Of a stretch of DNA of 64,000 nucleotides, positions 39,001-47,972 are shown in pieces. This DNA is from Syngnathus acus (lineage: Eukaryota; Chordata; Actinopteri; Syngnathiformes; Syngnathidae). The stretch is from assembly GCF_901709675.1 (NCBI RefSeq), contig NC_051097.1, positions 5,327,039 through 5,391,038 of the forward strand, given 5' to 3'. The notes under the pieces were generated by a model. The model did not search any database and was not told the origin of the DNA. It saw nothing but the letters and a program-made list of their open reading frames with translations. The translations under genes and the position numbers were made by a program. Within the stretch, counting starts at the first letter, position 1. Each line of letters starts with the position of its first letter.

Positions 39001-41385
39001 TGAGTGAAATTAAGATAAGACTCAGCCATAACGACAAATGAGCTTGCAGTCTGAGTACTTTAGGTCAGTGGCTGGTCAAGACGACCAATGACATTGCACC
39101 CTCACAGATCCATCCAAATGTCGGTACTTCCTGCGAGAGCCACTGGCCCTGCCCGTGGGCACAAACGGTCGCGAGATAACGGCGTACATAATGCCAGGTC
39201 TTATCAGTGCAGACAGCAGGCATGTTGACATGGGCACAAGTGGTCGCCATGCTGACGAGGCATTTATCTCAACGATGACTAATGAGCCGTTCAGAGCAAA
39301 CTGCGGAATAAGAGCACTGGGCCAGACATCACAATATGGACGAATGTTAGTATTATTTTCAATAGTCCATGTCGTGATTGACAATTAAGAGATCTGAAGT
39401 TTGTTTTGTAGGCGGAAACGAAGCAGAGGAGCAACTAGTCAGGTATCACAAGTAATTCCCAACAATAAAAATGAAGCATTTGCAGCTACACTGCAGTTAC
39501 AAAATAAGCCAAAAGTCAGTCTTCTCTTACTTTTTGATGCCCTTGTGGCACTATGCTGCTTCACAGAGGTCAGTCTTGGTACTACGACAGATGTCAAGTT
39601 CTGGGTAAGAGTCTACAATTGTTTGTGTACATTTGTAGACGAAACTGAAATTGGAATTTTAATCATTTTGTAGGACCACAAAAAAATAAAGCAATGTTTG
39701 ATATGTTCTGTATTATTATGCATGTGATGACTTTTGTTAATTGTTCTTAATGTAATGGTGTCAACAATGGTTGCAGTTGTATATTTCTGGCCAGTCAAGA
39801 CTTAAAAGTATACATGAGGGATAAAGGAGATTGGCACTGGAGCCTTCTTTGCAGTGCATGGGGAGTTGAAAGAGAGGAAAAGCAAGGCAGGCAGAAATGG
39901 ATTGTTATTTGGGAGGGGCATAACACTGAAGGAGATTGAAATCGGTCTGGGCTAGCGACAAGTGGTCGCGTCTGTCTCCCTGCCACCCAGTCTGACGGCC
40001 GCCCGGGGCTGGCTCACGCCGCATTAAAACACAGGAAGTGGCCTGTTTTGACTCGCCACGCCACTTTTTCGCATGACATCGGCCTCCTTTCGCCTGAGAA
40101 AACCCTCTCACGTCATCATCGCTTTCCACTTTGGAATACTTAACAGCTTCATCTCTGTTAAATTATAATCAGCAAAAAGGGAATTCTCTAGTTCCCATCT
40201 GCTATCTCTGGTTGTACTGTATGATCTATTTCGCTTTTAAAACTGTTTTAACCACCCCTCCCCATTTCTCCAGGCACTGGGTAATCCTGCTTTTGTACTT
40301 TTCTCCCAGCTTGTGGAGAGAAGCTCCAGGGTGGGCACAACTCACAGTAGGAGGTCCACTAGCTCCAAAAGTAACGTACAGTAGCACTATTTCCTGTCTG
40401 ACAAAATGCTTCCAAGTACGTCATAAATCATATTTCAGAATCAATACCTCAGTTAGGCGCACAGACAACTATGTAAATTTACACTTGAATGCATTGATCA
40501 GAGCTGCGCGTTATTAGAATAGAACATCGAGTAGCTTGTGTGGAATTGTTGAATCGCGTATTGAAGCGGTCGATACCAAATTTGCCGCTTTATTTGGCTG
40601 CAAACCCAATCTGACTTGTTATTATTGTAGCCTACGTAAAATTGGAAAAATAAAAGCACAAACTGTTTAAACAAAGTAGTGAGAATAGAAAGGAAAAATC
40701 TCACTTGACATGTTTATTTGTTTTAACTAAGAATAACAAAAAGTAAGATTATGGGAAATAAATTATAAATAACACCACTGGAAGATTTGTGTTTCATTAA
40801 TCCGTTGATAATCGGAATTGAATGGAGAAAATTCCAATGATTTGAAATGATTTCACTTACGTTGTCTGAGGCACATGCAGGAAAAAACACAATGAATGAT
40901 GCTGTCACTTAGAATTCGGGAACATCAATACTAGACAATAGAACATGAAAAGGAGGGGAAAAAAACTAGCAAAAAAAATAATATGTGGGGTGTTCAGGAA
41001 CAAATGGTAATAGAACAACAACTTTTATAAAGAGTATGATGACAATATTTCCTAACGGAACCATCATGTCTTGCACGCAACTCCCATGTTCATTATTTAC
41101 TATTAACTGGTGTCCATCAACATTCTTATTTCATATATCAGGCAATATATCATTAAAAGTCACTACAGCAGGTTCTTCTTTAGCCCCCAATGTCAGTTCA
41201 TACCAAAAGCTGCAACCACGTTGATTGCAATGGGCTCATGGATAATATTGATTGGATTTTGCAGGTTTGTAGTTTTAATATCTTGCACATAGATAATATT
41301 TACAGTGTATTTTGATGAAGGTATGATCAAGTGGCTCACCTGAGACAACCACAGCAAGGCAGAGAAGAAAAGAGAGCAACTCCAT
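17251..41385 (-). CDS. eng: Endoglin (TGF-beta/BMP co-receptor), 12 coding exons
   Basis: Endoglin (CD105) is a single-pass membrane glycoprotein of vascular endothelium that captures BMP9/BMP10 for type I and II receptors. The exons, in transcript order, are 41385-41340, 31635-31493, 27615-27502, 24123-23946, 22469-22265, 22187-22085, 22000-21808, 21630-21482, 20858-20625, 20416-20350, 18373-18263 and 17414-17251. All junctions are GT-AG, all phases agree, and the product is 568 residues. The order is signal peptide (1-15), orphan region (about 16-335), ZP-C-like part (about 343-470), membrane helix (485-510) and a 58-residue tail. The tail ends GSTQSTPTSSMA, very close to human (GSTQSTPCSTSSMA), and the SSMA end is a PDZ ligand. 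Sequons are at N104, N230 and N424. Human endoglin is 658 residues; most of the difference is a missing ZP-N half. No RGD motif is present. Identification is firm, supported by adjacency to ak1. Confidence 0.95.
18263..18373 (-). CDS. eng: eng exon 11: transmembrane helix
   Basis: This 111-nt exon lies between acceptor GTTTCAG and donor GTAGGC. It encodes the membrane span starting GLPAILGIAFGGF and the first cytoplasmic residues (FIKIKT). By my recollection the human transmembrane exon has the same length and phase. Confidence 0.95.
19001..19037. repeat. Poly-T run (37 nt) in eng intron 10
   Basis: An uninterrupted T run on the plus strand reads as poly-A in the sense of eng. A second run of about 20 T is at 19207-19226. 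No retrotransposon body or target-site duplication is visible beside either. Confidence 0.85.
19949..20256. repeat. 154-bp tandem duplication in eng intron 10
   Basis: Two adjacent near-identical copies (19949-20102 and 20103-20256) have a period of 154 bp. I see only a few mismatches, for example around 19990/20143. The unit is very AT-rich and has no coding capacity. The high identity indicates a recent duplication. Confidence 0.9.
20350..20416 (-). CDS. eng: eng exon 10: juxtamembrane linker
   Basis: This 67-nt exon encodes residues 456-478, beginning KCGDGGRVKRNLEV. It joins the end of the ZP-C part to the membrane span. The VKR dibasic stretch sits where ZP proteins often have a processing-type site; cleavage is not shown. 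Confidence 0.92.
20625..20858 (-). CDS. eng: eng exon 9: ZP-C core
   Basis: This 234-nt, phase 0-0 exon encodes residues 378-455. It carries cysteines at MSCY, SSCPV, EFCS, NLCPN, LECSV and KLCYS, and the sequon N424. The spacing fits the C-terminal half of a ZP module. There are more cysteines than in the recalled human segment. Confidence 0.93.
21482..21630 (-). CDS. eng: eng exon 8: linker and start of ZP-C
   Basis: This 149-nt exon encodes residues 328-377. A T/P-rich linker (ETITEAVPSTTAEP) runs straight into MPLLMQFYMAP, which matches the first strand of human ZP-C (SFQLGLYLSP). In human the whole ZP-N domain lies between these two points. Confidence 0.92.
21808..22000 (-). CDS. eng: eng exon 7: orphan region
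   Basis: This 193-nt exon encodes residues 264-328, starting SNNEIVLPAM. It aligns with the C-terminal part of the human orphan region. The donor is CAG|GTAAGC. Confidence 0.93.
22085..22187 (-). CDS. eng: eng exon 6: orphan region
   Basis: This 103-nt exon begins NVSVRVDTKKSS and includes FLRGPRGTTWTF, which aligns with the human LILQGPPYVSWLI segment. The sequon N230 is here. The flanking introns are only 77 and 84 nt. Confidence 0.93.
22265..22469 (-). CDS. eng: eng exon 5: orphan region
   Basis: This 205-nt exon encodes residues 161-229. RECVL and FKSCSPP provide cysteines at the places of a human orphan-region pair (FCMLE and GCHLE). The exon ends NIPEDANV with a split arginine codon. 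Confidence 0.93.
22553..22640. mobile_element. One-ended MITE remnant in eng intron 4
   Basis: The terminus TACCGTATTTTCCGGACTAT is followed by CTTATACTCAGGAGCGACTT, typical of the family at 57212. No matching opposite end is found nearby, so this is a truncated or decayed copy. Confidence 0.6.
23946..24123 (-). CDS. eng: eng exon 4: orphan region
   Basis: This 178-nt exon encodes residues 102-161, from KINTSTLTFHANE to LLSRRTE. It includes the sequon N104 and the acidic SEDEELVRWA stretch, which matches human ILEWAAERG in position. Confidence 0.93.
24350..24377. repeat. (CT)n microsatellite in eng intron 3
   Basis: About ten CT units are followed by degenerate units. Confidence 0.85.
27502..27615 (-). 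CDS. eng: eng exon 3: orphan region
   Basis: This 114-nt exon, phase 0-0, encodes residues 64-101 (DAKMFSLKMTDAKPM through NAGVNIY). The acceptor is TATCAG and the donor TAT|GTGAGT. Confidence 0.93.
28795..28846. mobile_element. hAT-like element end fragment
   Basis: The stretch reads as a diverged inverse of the terminus of the element at 56221 (GATGTGGCGGGCCG then CGGGCCTTGAATTTAACACC). Only one end is present, in eng intron 2. Confidence 0.6.
30047..30077. repeat. Poly-T run (31 nt) in eng intron 2
   Basis: An uninterrupted T run with a short poly-A stretch about 20 bases before it. No element body is recognisable. Confidence 0.85.
31493..31635 (-). CDS. eng: eng exon 2: start of mature protein
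   Basis: This 143-nt exon begins in phase with the signal exon and encodes residues 16-63. TCDPVEV and LGCWTSF carry the first two cysteines, matching human VHCDLQP and KGCVAQ. The donor is ACG|GTAAGA. Confidence 0.94.
32293..32539. mobile_element. Palindromic MITE with TA ends, second composite copy
   Basis: This is a 247-bp element with the same termini as the copy at 1473. The same hAT-like internal segment appears in opposite orientation (about 32401-32445, CAGACGTGTCCAAAGTCCAG). It lacks the 65-bp internal duplication of the first copy. Confidence 0.85.
35905..36010. mobile_element. Short palindromic MITE copy
   Basis: TACCGTAAATTTCGGACTAT opens the element, and inverted CCTTATAGTCCGG motifs close it. 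The distal end diverges after GTCCGGAAAT. It is shorter than the other copies and lies in eng intron 1. Confidence 0.75.
36268..36308. repeat. (CA)n-type microsatellite
   Basis: Imperfect CA/GA dinucleotide units in eng intron 1. Confidence 0.8.
38622..38745. repeat. Degenerate GACTTGG/CTCGGACT repeat
   Basis: Repeated CTTGGGAAA, CTCGGACTGG, TCTTGGTCC and TCTCGGACA-type words lie within about 120 bp. This resembles a simple-sequence-like repeat common in fish genomes. Confidence 0.4.
40031..40040 (+). promoter_or_regulatory. ETS-type binding motif in eng intron 1
   Basis: ACAGGAAGTG matches the ETS consensus. It lies about 1.3 kb downstream of the signal-peptide exon. ETS factors (FLI1, ERG, ETS1) drive endoglin in mammals, so the place is plausible. 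One 10-mer alone is weak evidence. Confidence 0.3.
41340..41385 (-). CDS. eng: eng exon 1 (coding): signal peptide
   Basis: The 46 coding nt give MELLSFLLCLAVVVS, a typical hydrophobic signal core, ending in phase 1 before GTGAGC. Splicing to the next exon gives an alanine, a plausible cleavage region. An in-frame ATG 69 nt upstream with no stop between would add 23 residues. The chosen ATG starts directly at the signal core and has A at -3 and G at +4. Confidence 0.88.
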
Positions 41386-41475
41386 ATTGGACTTCAGTTG
41401 ACCTTTCAAGGGATGCGGATGGAGAATTTCAGGAGCCTCCTGGAGGTGCATGCGTCTGTTAATAGAACTTTCAGG
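41386..41475 (-). other. eng: Probable 5' UTR part of the eng signal exon
   Basis: A pyrimidine-containing acceptor TCATCTTTCCCAG ends at about 41476 on the minus strand, just above the ATG. If used, this exon would run from about 41475 to 41340 and be spliced to a non-coding first exon further up. Confidence 0.4.
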
Positions 41476-42213
41476 GCCTGGGAAAGATGAGGGTGAATGT
41501 GGATTTTGAAGGGCAAAGTAAAAGCAATGGGATTTATTTACCAACAAGAGCATCCCGCCTTCCCTAAACAAAATATTTTTATTATAAAGAGAGGACATAA
41601 CACACTCGATGCACACAAAAAGAGAGAAAGCACAGGATTTTACAAAAATCACCTGACATCTTCACCCCGGCTTCCTTGATGCATAATCGGTTATCGTCTG
41701 GGCTCTGTACAGGGACTGTTTCAGGAAGCGCTTATACAGCAAAGCTTTTTGCTTTAAATAAAATCACAATGCGGGATCAGATAAGGAGCAGGAGGCTGAC
41801 TCCTGTTATGTGAATCACATTGGGGGGGGTTGGCTGGGGTCTGTAATTTGTTCAATTTATGAACCGACAACCCAAAAAATAATGGCAAAAGTGGGATTCA
41901 GGGGATGAAGTGAAAGTTGCAAAATCCTTGATAGAAGTTGGAATGTTAGCGACAACCAGAAGGTTAATTTTTATTAAAACTTTGCGTTAATATCAGATCA
42001 ATATAATTTGAAATAACTTTATAAATTTAGCAAAGGGTGCATGGAAATCCTCGGATTAAAACTCAAACAAGTAAAATGTTGCGAAAGTGGCGTTACAGTT
42101 GGTCTGTTTGCAGCAACGCGCTCCAATACGGCTAATGTTTACAAATATGAAAAACAGTGAAAATGGCCTATTCATAAAGTTAACAAACGTAAAACACTGG
42201 CGACAAAACATAC

Positions 42214-42340
42214 CTTTTCAAAGCGGCACGCGGTGACTTCGAGAAGCTGGAGGGATTTTAGTCCACGCTTGGATGATGCGGCTTTCCTCAGCGGTGTGAG
42301 CGAGTCAGACTTGTCCAAAAGTTTGGCCACTCGTCTGGGC
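42214..42340 (-). other. eng: Candidate non-coding first exon of eng
   Basis: On the minus strand a GC-richer stretch ends GAAAAG|GTATGT, a strong donor, about 0.8 kb upstream of the signal exon. No TATA box precedes it, as with mammalian ENG. The 5' boundary is a guess. Confidence 0.4.
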
Positions 42341-42626
42341 GGCGCACTTACACATTGCTACGCCCCCCACCGAGGCAGCCTAATGTAAACTCAAATGCTC
42401 CACTCAAGTACGGGAAAAAGTTAATATTACAAAAACATTTTCTTCAATCAAATCTTGGACTGTTACTTTTTTAATTTGACAGCTAAATACAGCTTTTAAC
42501 TTCAAAAATACAATGACAATAAGGTATCAAATCCAGGTCCAGAAAGTAAAAACCCTACCAGTTTGGCTTAAGCCACAGGTGCTTCTAATCAACCAACAGG
42601 TAATCTTCTAGTGACTAGTCAATCAA

Positions 42627-42655
42627 CAGGTAAACTCACGGGACATGTTTACCTG
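42627..42655. promoter_or_regulatory. Inverted FOX/E-box pair upstream of eng
   Basis: CAGGTAAAC and its exact reverse complement GTTTACCTG are separated by 11 bases. Each arm joins an E-box-like CAGGTA with a forkhead core GTAAAC. Two more CAGGTAA-like words lie just before. The site is about 0.3-0.4 kb from the presumed eng start. Confidence 0.35.
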
Positions 42656-42725
42656 CAGGCTTGGATAATGAGAATCACCTTTGGCCGAAAATAAACTGTG
42701 TCAGGGTTTTTAATAATCTGGATTT

Positions 42726-42795
42726 CAAGTCAAGTCAAGTCATGTTTATTTATATAGCCCTAAATCACAAGCAGTATCAAAGGGCTTCACATATA
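42726..42795. repeat. Interspersed repeat fragment
   Basis: A tandem AAGTC block is followed by TTTATTTATATAGCCC and CAAAGGGCTTCAC, a word pattern common in fish interspersed repeats. Only a short fragment is present. Confidence 0.5.
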
Positions 42796-45237
42796 CAAAA
42801 CAAATTGACAATTATTCTCAAAGCATCCCCTGATCTAAAGCTCCTGATCTTGATACCTCATATTAAATGTCAAGCTTTAATTGTACACTAATGTTAAACC
42901 AAATTAAACATTCAAAGCATTATCAAATGAAGTTTTTTATTCTCATTTTCATGTTTTGTAGTTCTCGAGATGATGCTTTTACCATTTTCAGTGGCGCGTT
43001 AACACAGAAGCCAGAGGTCAGCTATCTTGCGCTGCCACCCTATCGATCAATCTTACCGATCAAATGTGCATGTTACGCTTCTCACAGTTTTATTGATACA
43101 AACAAATGCCATACACTGTAGCATTTTTGCCATAGTGACACAAAATCATAAATGTCCTTTTGTCATCATGACAATATATACATAAGTTAACGCCACCATT
43201 ATTGCCAAGCTAAGATTGGTACTTTATAGCAATAGAAATAGACTATTCTTTTATTATCATCACTATTAGCCTACGGTGTTAACTTTACCCTGAGTAGGCT
43301 TAGGAGTTATCTTAAGTTTTTCTTACCAAGCTTTCTTGTGTGTTTTTGTAAATGGATTTAGTGTGTGCATGGGGAGTGAGTCATTCTGTTCAGTCCAGAA
43401 AGGATGTTGTGACTACTTAATAGTCTATCACTCCCCCTCGCCAGTCTGTATTTGTTAAATTATAAATGCCATTGTAATGGAAATGTACCAGTACAGACTG
43501 CTAAGTGTGATCAGATAATAATGTCTTGGTGAAGCAGCATGTGGTTCATTGTTTTGAGGTCATTCTCGTACACTCTGTTCCAAGAAACCACAAAGAATTG
43601 TATGTTTGTTATCATGACGTGACTCCAAAAGAGTGTGTAGACTGCAATAACGTGGTATCCGCTTTAATTATGGTGGAAATCAGCATTGACTGGACTTTTG
43701 CTTGTGTGCACATTGCTAAGAGTGCTTCCAGTCTATCCCACCCCACCACGCAGCCCACCCTAATATTTCAATAACAGGAAGCAATTGGCCGTCATCTTTC
43801 ATCGCGGCTTGACGTCGGTTCCCGCACGGTGCCTCCAGGTCTCTGCGGTGCCAGCCGACCCGCCACCACCCCATTGAGGGTGAGGGGCTGGGGGTGGCGA
43901 GTGTGAGTATGAGCCAGGTGACTGGTTTCCTTATAGGCCCTTGGAGGGAACATCTGACGCATGCTAGGTTTGACTGCACATTCTAACGATAGCCAATACA
44001 AAATGTCTGTCTTTATGTAGGCAATGAAATAGCACTAATATTTAAAAATAGAAAGAAAGACATCCCAGCATTGATTCTAACGCGTCTAATCAGTGACCCT
44101 TAGACTCCTTCAGCCACCAAAAGGCACATTTTGTGGTACCAGGTAATGCATAATAAATGCAAACGGCAAAATGTATTTATTATTTAATAATCCATGTGAC
44201 TCTTCATGCTATGTTTTAAAATAACAATTTAATCATGTTTGTGCTATTTTGTTAAAATTATGTTCTCTCTGAAGGTGAGGAAAAAGTCTTCAGATTATCT
44301 ATGAATATTATACTTGAAAAATAAATTACATTCTCAGTTTGTATTTATTGATTCTATTTTAAAAATCAAGTCCTCTTTTTTCAAGAGGGAAAGACGTATC
44401 ATTTTGCAAAACTATTATCTATTAACAAATATTTTGAAAATAAAATAAATACAATTCATTCCATGGTATATTTTAATATAAAAATATTTAACATGTATAA
44501 GATGAAAATATTTATTTCATTTAACTACGTGTGCTTTTTGCCTATGGGAGACAAATATGTACTTGTTTTAACCATTACTGTAAAATAATCTCTCAATTGT
44601 CATTTCCTGTAATGCCACAAGAGGGCGTTAAAGCATAGATGAGGATGAAATGGTGTAATGTATTTCCACAAGGATGTTAGTTGGTCTCCATTTTACAGTT
44701 TAATTTGCATGTCCGGAATGCACCCAGTGTGTCATCCACGTGCTACTCTTCCTGCCCTATTGTCTTTTACAGCTGCGTACGTGATTTATCGCATGGCCTG
44801 GATGGTCGCCTTTTGTCCACTGGCATTTTTCAATGAATTTATTTACTGTCGGCATTCCAGGCATGACTTCTTTTCAAAGTGCTTAGCGACGCCTTTTCTT
44901 GTCGGGAGTTTCCGACAAAAATGCATCCTGTGCCCCCCCCCCCACACACACACACACACACACACTTCTTCCCCATCATCTTGAGCCTCCTTGGAGGATA
45001 GTCCGGATACCTGGTGGAAATGTGCCTGTGTTATGAAGTGTTGACTTGATGGCAAAGCAACGAACACAAACTGTGATGTCCGTCATCCTGTTGTGTCTGA
45101 TATTTCTAAAGAGGAGTACTTCCTCTTTCCCCTGAGTCACGTGAATCTTATTTTCAAAATGTCCAAGAAGTCATTGTTTTAATGGCTGCTTTAAATATTA
45201 AGCTACACCGTCATCAAACACTTTACATGTTGAAGAT
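42796..45237. other. eng-ak1 intergenic region
   Basis: No exon is supported. It contains AT-rich sequence, a C-run plus (CA)n microsatellite at 44933-44966, and a compact GC-richer patch at about 43800-43960 with no coding signal. Confidence 0.6.
44933..44966. repeat. Poly-C and (CA)n microsatellite
   Basis: About eleven C are followed by roughly twelve CA units. Confidence 0.9.
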
Positions 45238-45243
45238 TTTATT
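45238..45243 (-). terminator. ak1: Candidate poly(A) signal of ak1
   Basis: AATAAA on the minus strand lies about 690 nt past the stop and is followed by GT-rich sequence (AAAGTGTTTGATGACGGTGT). No closer AATAAA was found in the sense strand. Confidence 0.45.
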
Positions 45244-45493
45244 AGACTTTTGCATTTTTATATACATGACGGCTTATTGTTGATGGCAACCTGCTCGTGT
45301 GAATGTGCTTTTGAGAAGTAGGGAAGAAGACTTGAAGTGAGCGTTTAAAGGACTGCAAAAAAGATGTCAAGAAATGACGTAAAAGGCGGCAAGTGGCTTT
45401 GTTAATCCTGATATATGAAGATTATTAAATATGAGTACTTTTGTTTCTTATTGTAGCTTTGGAGGCACATGAGAGGAAATGTGTGAGGTTCTT

Positions 45494-45863
45494 ACCTCCG
45501 CCAAGGAAGTTTTTGTTGTTTGTGAGGAGAACTGCTTGGTCTCTTGAGGGTTCGAATCATATTTTGTTAAAAATCTATATCAACTTTTGACATAATGGTC
45601 AATTTCTTTGGAAATTGTTAATATACTTGGGGCTGTTGGGAGAAAACGTTTGGATGGCCCTAATTTAGTCTCTTCAATTTTTGGAATGTGGGAGGAAGCC
45701 AAAGAGACAAGAAAAAAAACAAGAAACACAAACAGGTAGAGAACCTTCAAACTAAACAAGGAGGATGGCGCTAAGATTCAAACCCCAAACCTCAGATTGT
45801 TGGCAACCTTAACAGTCTGATGACATATTGTCCGAATTAGTACTGTTGGCTCTTGGCGGAGTT
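45494..45863. mobile_element. Inverted-end repeat element in ak1 3' region
   Basis: The stretch is bounded by ACCTCCGCCAAG and CTTGGCGGAGTT, inverted with one mismatch in 12. It is about 370 bp and non-coding. Similar CCTCCGCCAAGG ends are familiar from fish repeats. If the distal poly(A) site is used, the element lies inside the ak1 3' UTR. Confidence 0.55.
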
Positions 45864-45928
45864 AACTGTAAACTCAAAGCAACAAACAAACAAGAGTGGA
45901 TTTTTCTTTTCTTTTTTTTTTTTTTAAA

Positions 45929-45994
45929 CTACAGTGAATCAACAGCTTTGGCGACCTGGCTGAAGACCTCCTCCACTGGAAGTTCAGAGTCCAC
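45929..45994 (-). CDS. ak1: ak1 exon 6: C-terminus
   Basis: This 66-nt exon encodes [20 protein letters not shown], a final leucine and a TAG stop. The acceptor is TGCCTAG. The C-terminal helix aligns with human EGSVDSVFSQVCTHLDAL. Confidence 0.93.
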   Translation of the reverse strand: MDSELPVEEVFSQVAKAVDSL

Positions 45995-47940
45995 CTAGGC
46001 AGGGCGAGATGATGATGTCATCAAATAGCTATAATGAGATCTGTACATTGACTTTGAATTGAATTGAATTTATTGCGGCCATGCTAATTACTCAAATCAC
46101 CACTAGCGGGCAGTATAACTTATAATCAGAGAATTCATGATCATGAGTATCCTTCCATGCTTTGTTTTTGCTGCACTCTTTGTGTTCCAATATCAACTAT
46201 TTACAGTAAACCTTTGATGATGGGTGTATGGCGTTTCGCATTATTATTATTTTTTTTTAGAATAACGCTAGCAAACAGTAGTAAGATGTTTTGTGGTTGG
46301 TACTATTAAAATAATCATTAGTTACAGCTATAGTTGGGGGCAATCATAAGTCACCAGTGCAGTAATGCGGATGTTGCTCACCTTCTTGACGATGCCGCGC
46401 TTCTCATAGAAGGCGATGACGGGCTCGGTGGCCTTGTAGTAGAGGTCCAGTCGCTTCTTGATGGTCTCCTCGTTGTCGTCCGAGCGGCCGCTTGTCTCAC
46501 CGCGCTTCAGAAGTCTCTTCACCATGGTCTCGGACTTGGCGTCCACGTACAGCAGCAGGCACGGTTTGCCAATCTGGGGGCGCAGAGACGAGGTTTGTAT
46601 GTTGCTGTTTGGCTATTTTAAATCAGCAACAAGTCTCGACTTTTTACCTTCTTCTCAAACTCCTCGCCCTGCTTCAGCTCGCGGGGGTAGCCATCAATGA
46701 GGAAGCCTTTGGACACGCTGGCCTTGGCGATCATGGCGTCCTTAATCATGTCCAGCACTGTGTCCTGAACACATAACAGCACGCTCAAGTTATACAATTC
46801 ATGCACGATTTCACCTAAGGTAACCATATTTAGCTTTTTGATTTTGTTAAAAAAAACAAGAGTTGCATGGTCGATGAGTTCGACATGTGCTCCTCTCACC
46901 AGTGGCACCAGCTCTCCCCTCTGCATGATGGTTTGAAGCTGCTTGCCCCTCTCAGAACCCGAGTCCACCTCGGCGCGGAGCAGGTCCCCGGACGACAAGT
47001 GGGTGAAGCCGTATTTTTTCACCATCATTGCACACTGGGTGCCCTTGCCGGACCCGGGCCCACCTACAAATCACAGCGTGTTTAAATGTGCCTTTGCAAG
47101 TGAGCAAAAATTCACACTTGTGTATTATACTCACCAACCACAAAGATAATTTTAGCGTCTTTGAGCTTGTCTGGAAATAGAAAAAAAGGCCATTATTTAA
47201 AAAAAGACTAGTTGTGATTCCCTTATTTTTCTAATGTGATTTTTTTTAAACTTTTTTTTGTATAAATTCACTCGTGGCTCCATTATTTTTCAAAAATTAT
47301 TACAAAATAATAATGAATGAAAAAAGGCAGTTAGGTAAGGTTTCGTGAGTGCAGTCAGTTTTAGATTAAATAAATATTAAACAAAATACAATAAACAAAA
47401 ATACTCATTGATGCCAATAAGATACATTTCAAGTTAAAATAAAATAGAAATAAAGTAACAGATGTTTTTTATCAGTGCATGTAACGAAACGGCTGTTACA
47501 GACCATGTTGACAGAAAATGTCTTGCATAGAGCTGCATAGATTCCCCATGTCTGCCACACTTCTTACATTTGGGTTGGCTTGGTTACCATGTCAACGAGC
47601 GATCCAAATATAGAAATAAACAGCTAATAAATATTATTAATAAATCTATTAATATGATATTCCCAACGCACATAAATTGGGGTAGATTTTAGCTGTTTTT
47701 TTCTCAGTTTAGCTTTGAATATCTATAATAAAAATGTGAGCTTGTCCGATGATCGCTCGCCGTATTCTCCAAAATGTCCACAAGATGGCAGTAGATGTCA
47801 AGAAAAGAAGCAAGGCAAACTAGTGCTTTCCACCCAACTTCATATAAAAATACGAATAACACTTCCGCACGTCTTAAACAATGACGTCAGAATAATGTTG
47901 TCATCTTAGTGTCACGTTTAGGGCGTCATTTACCTGCCAT
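45929..47940 (-). CDS. ak1: Adenylate kinase 1 (cytosolic), 6 coding exons
   Basis: AK1 catalyses ATP + AMP to 2 ADP in the cytosol, chiefly of muscle and brain. The exons, in transcript order, are 47940-47934, 47170-47135, 47063-46900, 46764-46648, 46573-46382 and 45994-45929. All junctions are GT-AG and in frame, giving 193 residues against 194 in human. The P-loop GGPGSGKG is at 15-22 with K21. Other active-site residues are R44 (GDLLRAE), D93 and R97 (IDGYPRE), R132 and R138 in the LID ([12 protein letters not shown]) and R149. Every catalytic position has its human number, so the enzyme should be active. The gene sits directly upstream of eng in the same orientation, as recalled for human ENG-AK1. 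The first coding exon supplies only ATGGCAG. Confidence 0.97.
46382..46573 (-). CDS. ak1: ak1 exon 5: LID domain
   Basis: This 192-nt exon begins [12 protein letters not shown] and includes the LID loop [15 protein letters not shown] with R132 and R138, and the helix [17 protein letters not shown]. Confidence 0.96.
46648..46764 (-). CDS. ak1: ak1 exon 4: AMP-site strand
   Basis: This 117-nt exon begins [11 protein letters not shown] and contains [11 protein letters not shown] with D93 and R97. Confidence 0.96.
46900..47063 (-). CDS. ak1: ak1 exon 3: P-loop and NMP domain
   Basis: This 164-nt exon holds the rest of the P-loop (PGSGKGTQC) and the AMP-binding region ([13 protein letters not shown]), ending GELVPL. 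Confidence 0.96.
47135..47170 (-). CDS. ak1: ak1 exon 2: first beta strand
   Basis: This 36-nt microexon encodes [12 protein letters not shown] between acceptor TTTCCAG and donor GTGAGT. Both boundary codons are split and restore GAC and GGT. Confidence 0.93.
47934..47940 (-). CDS. ak1: ak1 exon 1 (coding): start codon
   Basis: ATGGCAG precedes GTAAAT. It gives M-A and the first base of the D codon. An acceptor TTTATTTCAG lies about 30 nt upstream (near 47972), so this is probably the second transcribed exon. Confidence 0.85.
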
Positions 47941-47972
47941 TGTGTTGCGTTCGGTGTCAGCTCACTTTCCAC

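Larger units (their letters stand above)
31636..41339 (-). other. eng: eng intron 1 (9.7 kb)
   Basis: No exon or separate gene is seen in this long first coding intron. It holds two palindromic elements (32293-32539 and 35905-36010), a CA/GC-type microsatellite (about 36268-36308), a 20-T run near 34121, a degenerate GACTTGG/CTCGGACT-type repeat (about 38622-38745), and an ETS-type site at 40031. Long first introns of endothelial genes often hold enhancers, which is inference here. Confidence 0.7.

Noticed and set aside
17251-41385. tgfbr3 (betaglycan) as the identity
   Set aside because: The tail ending STQSTPTSSMA and the orphan-region cysteines match endoglin; betaglycan has a different tail and a full ZP module.
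46334-46776. Plus-strand open frames opposite ak1 exons
   Set aside because: They are antisense shadows of the ak1 coding exons.
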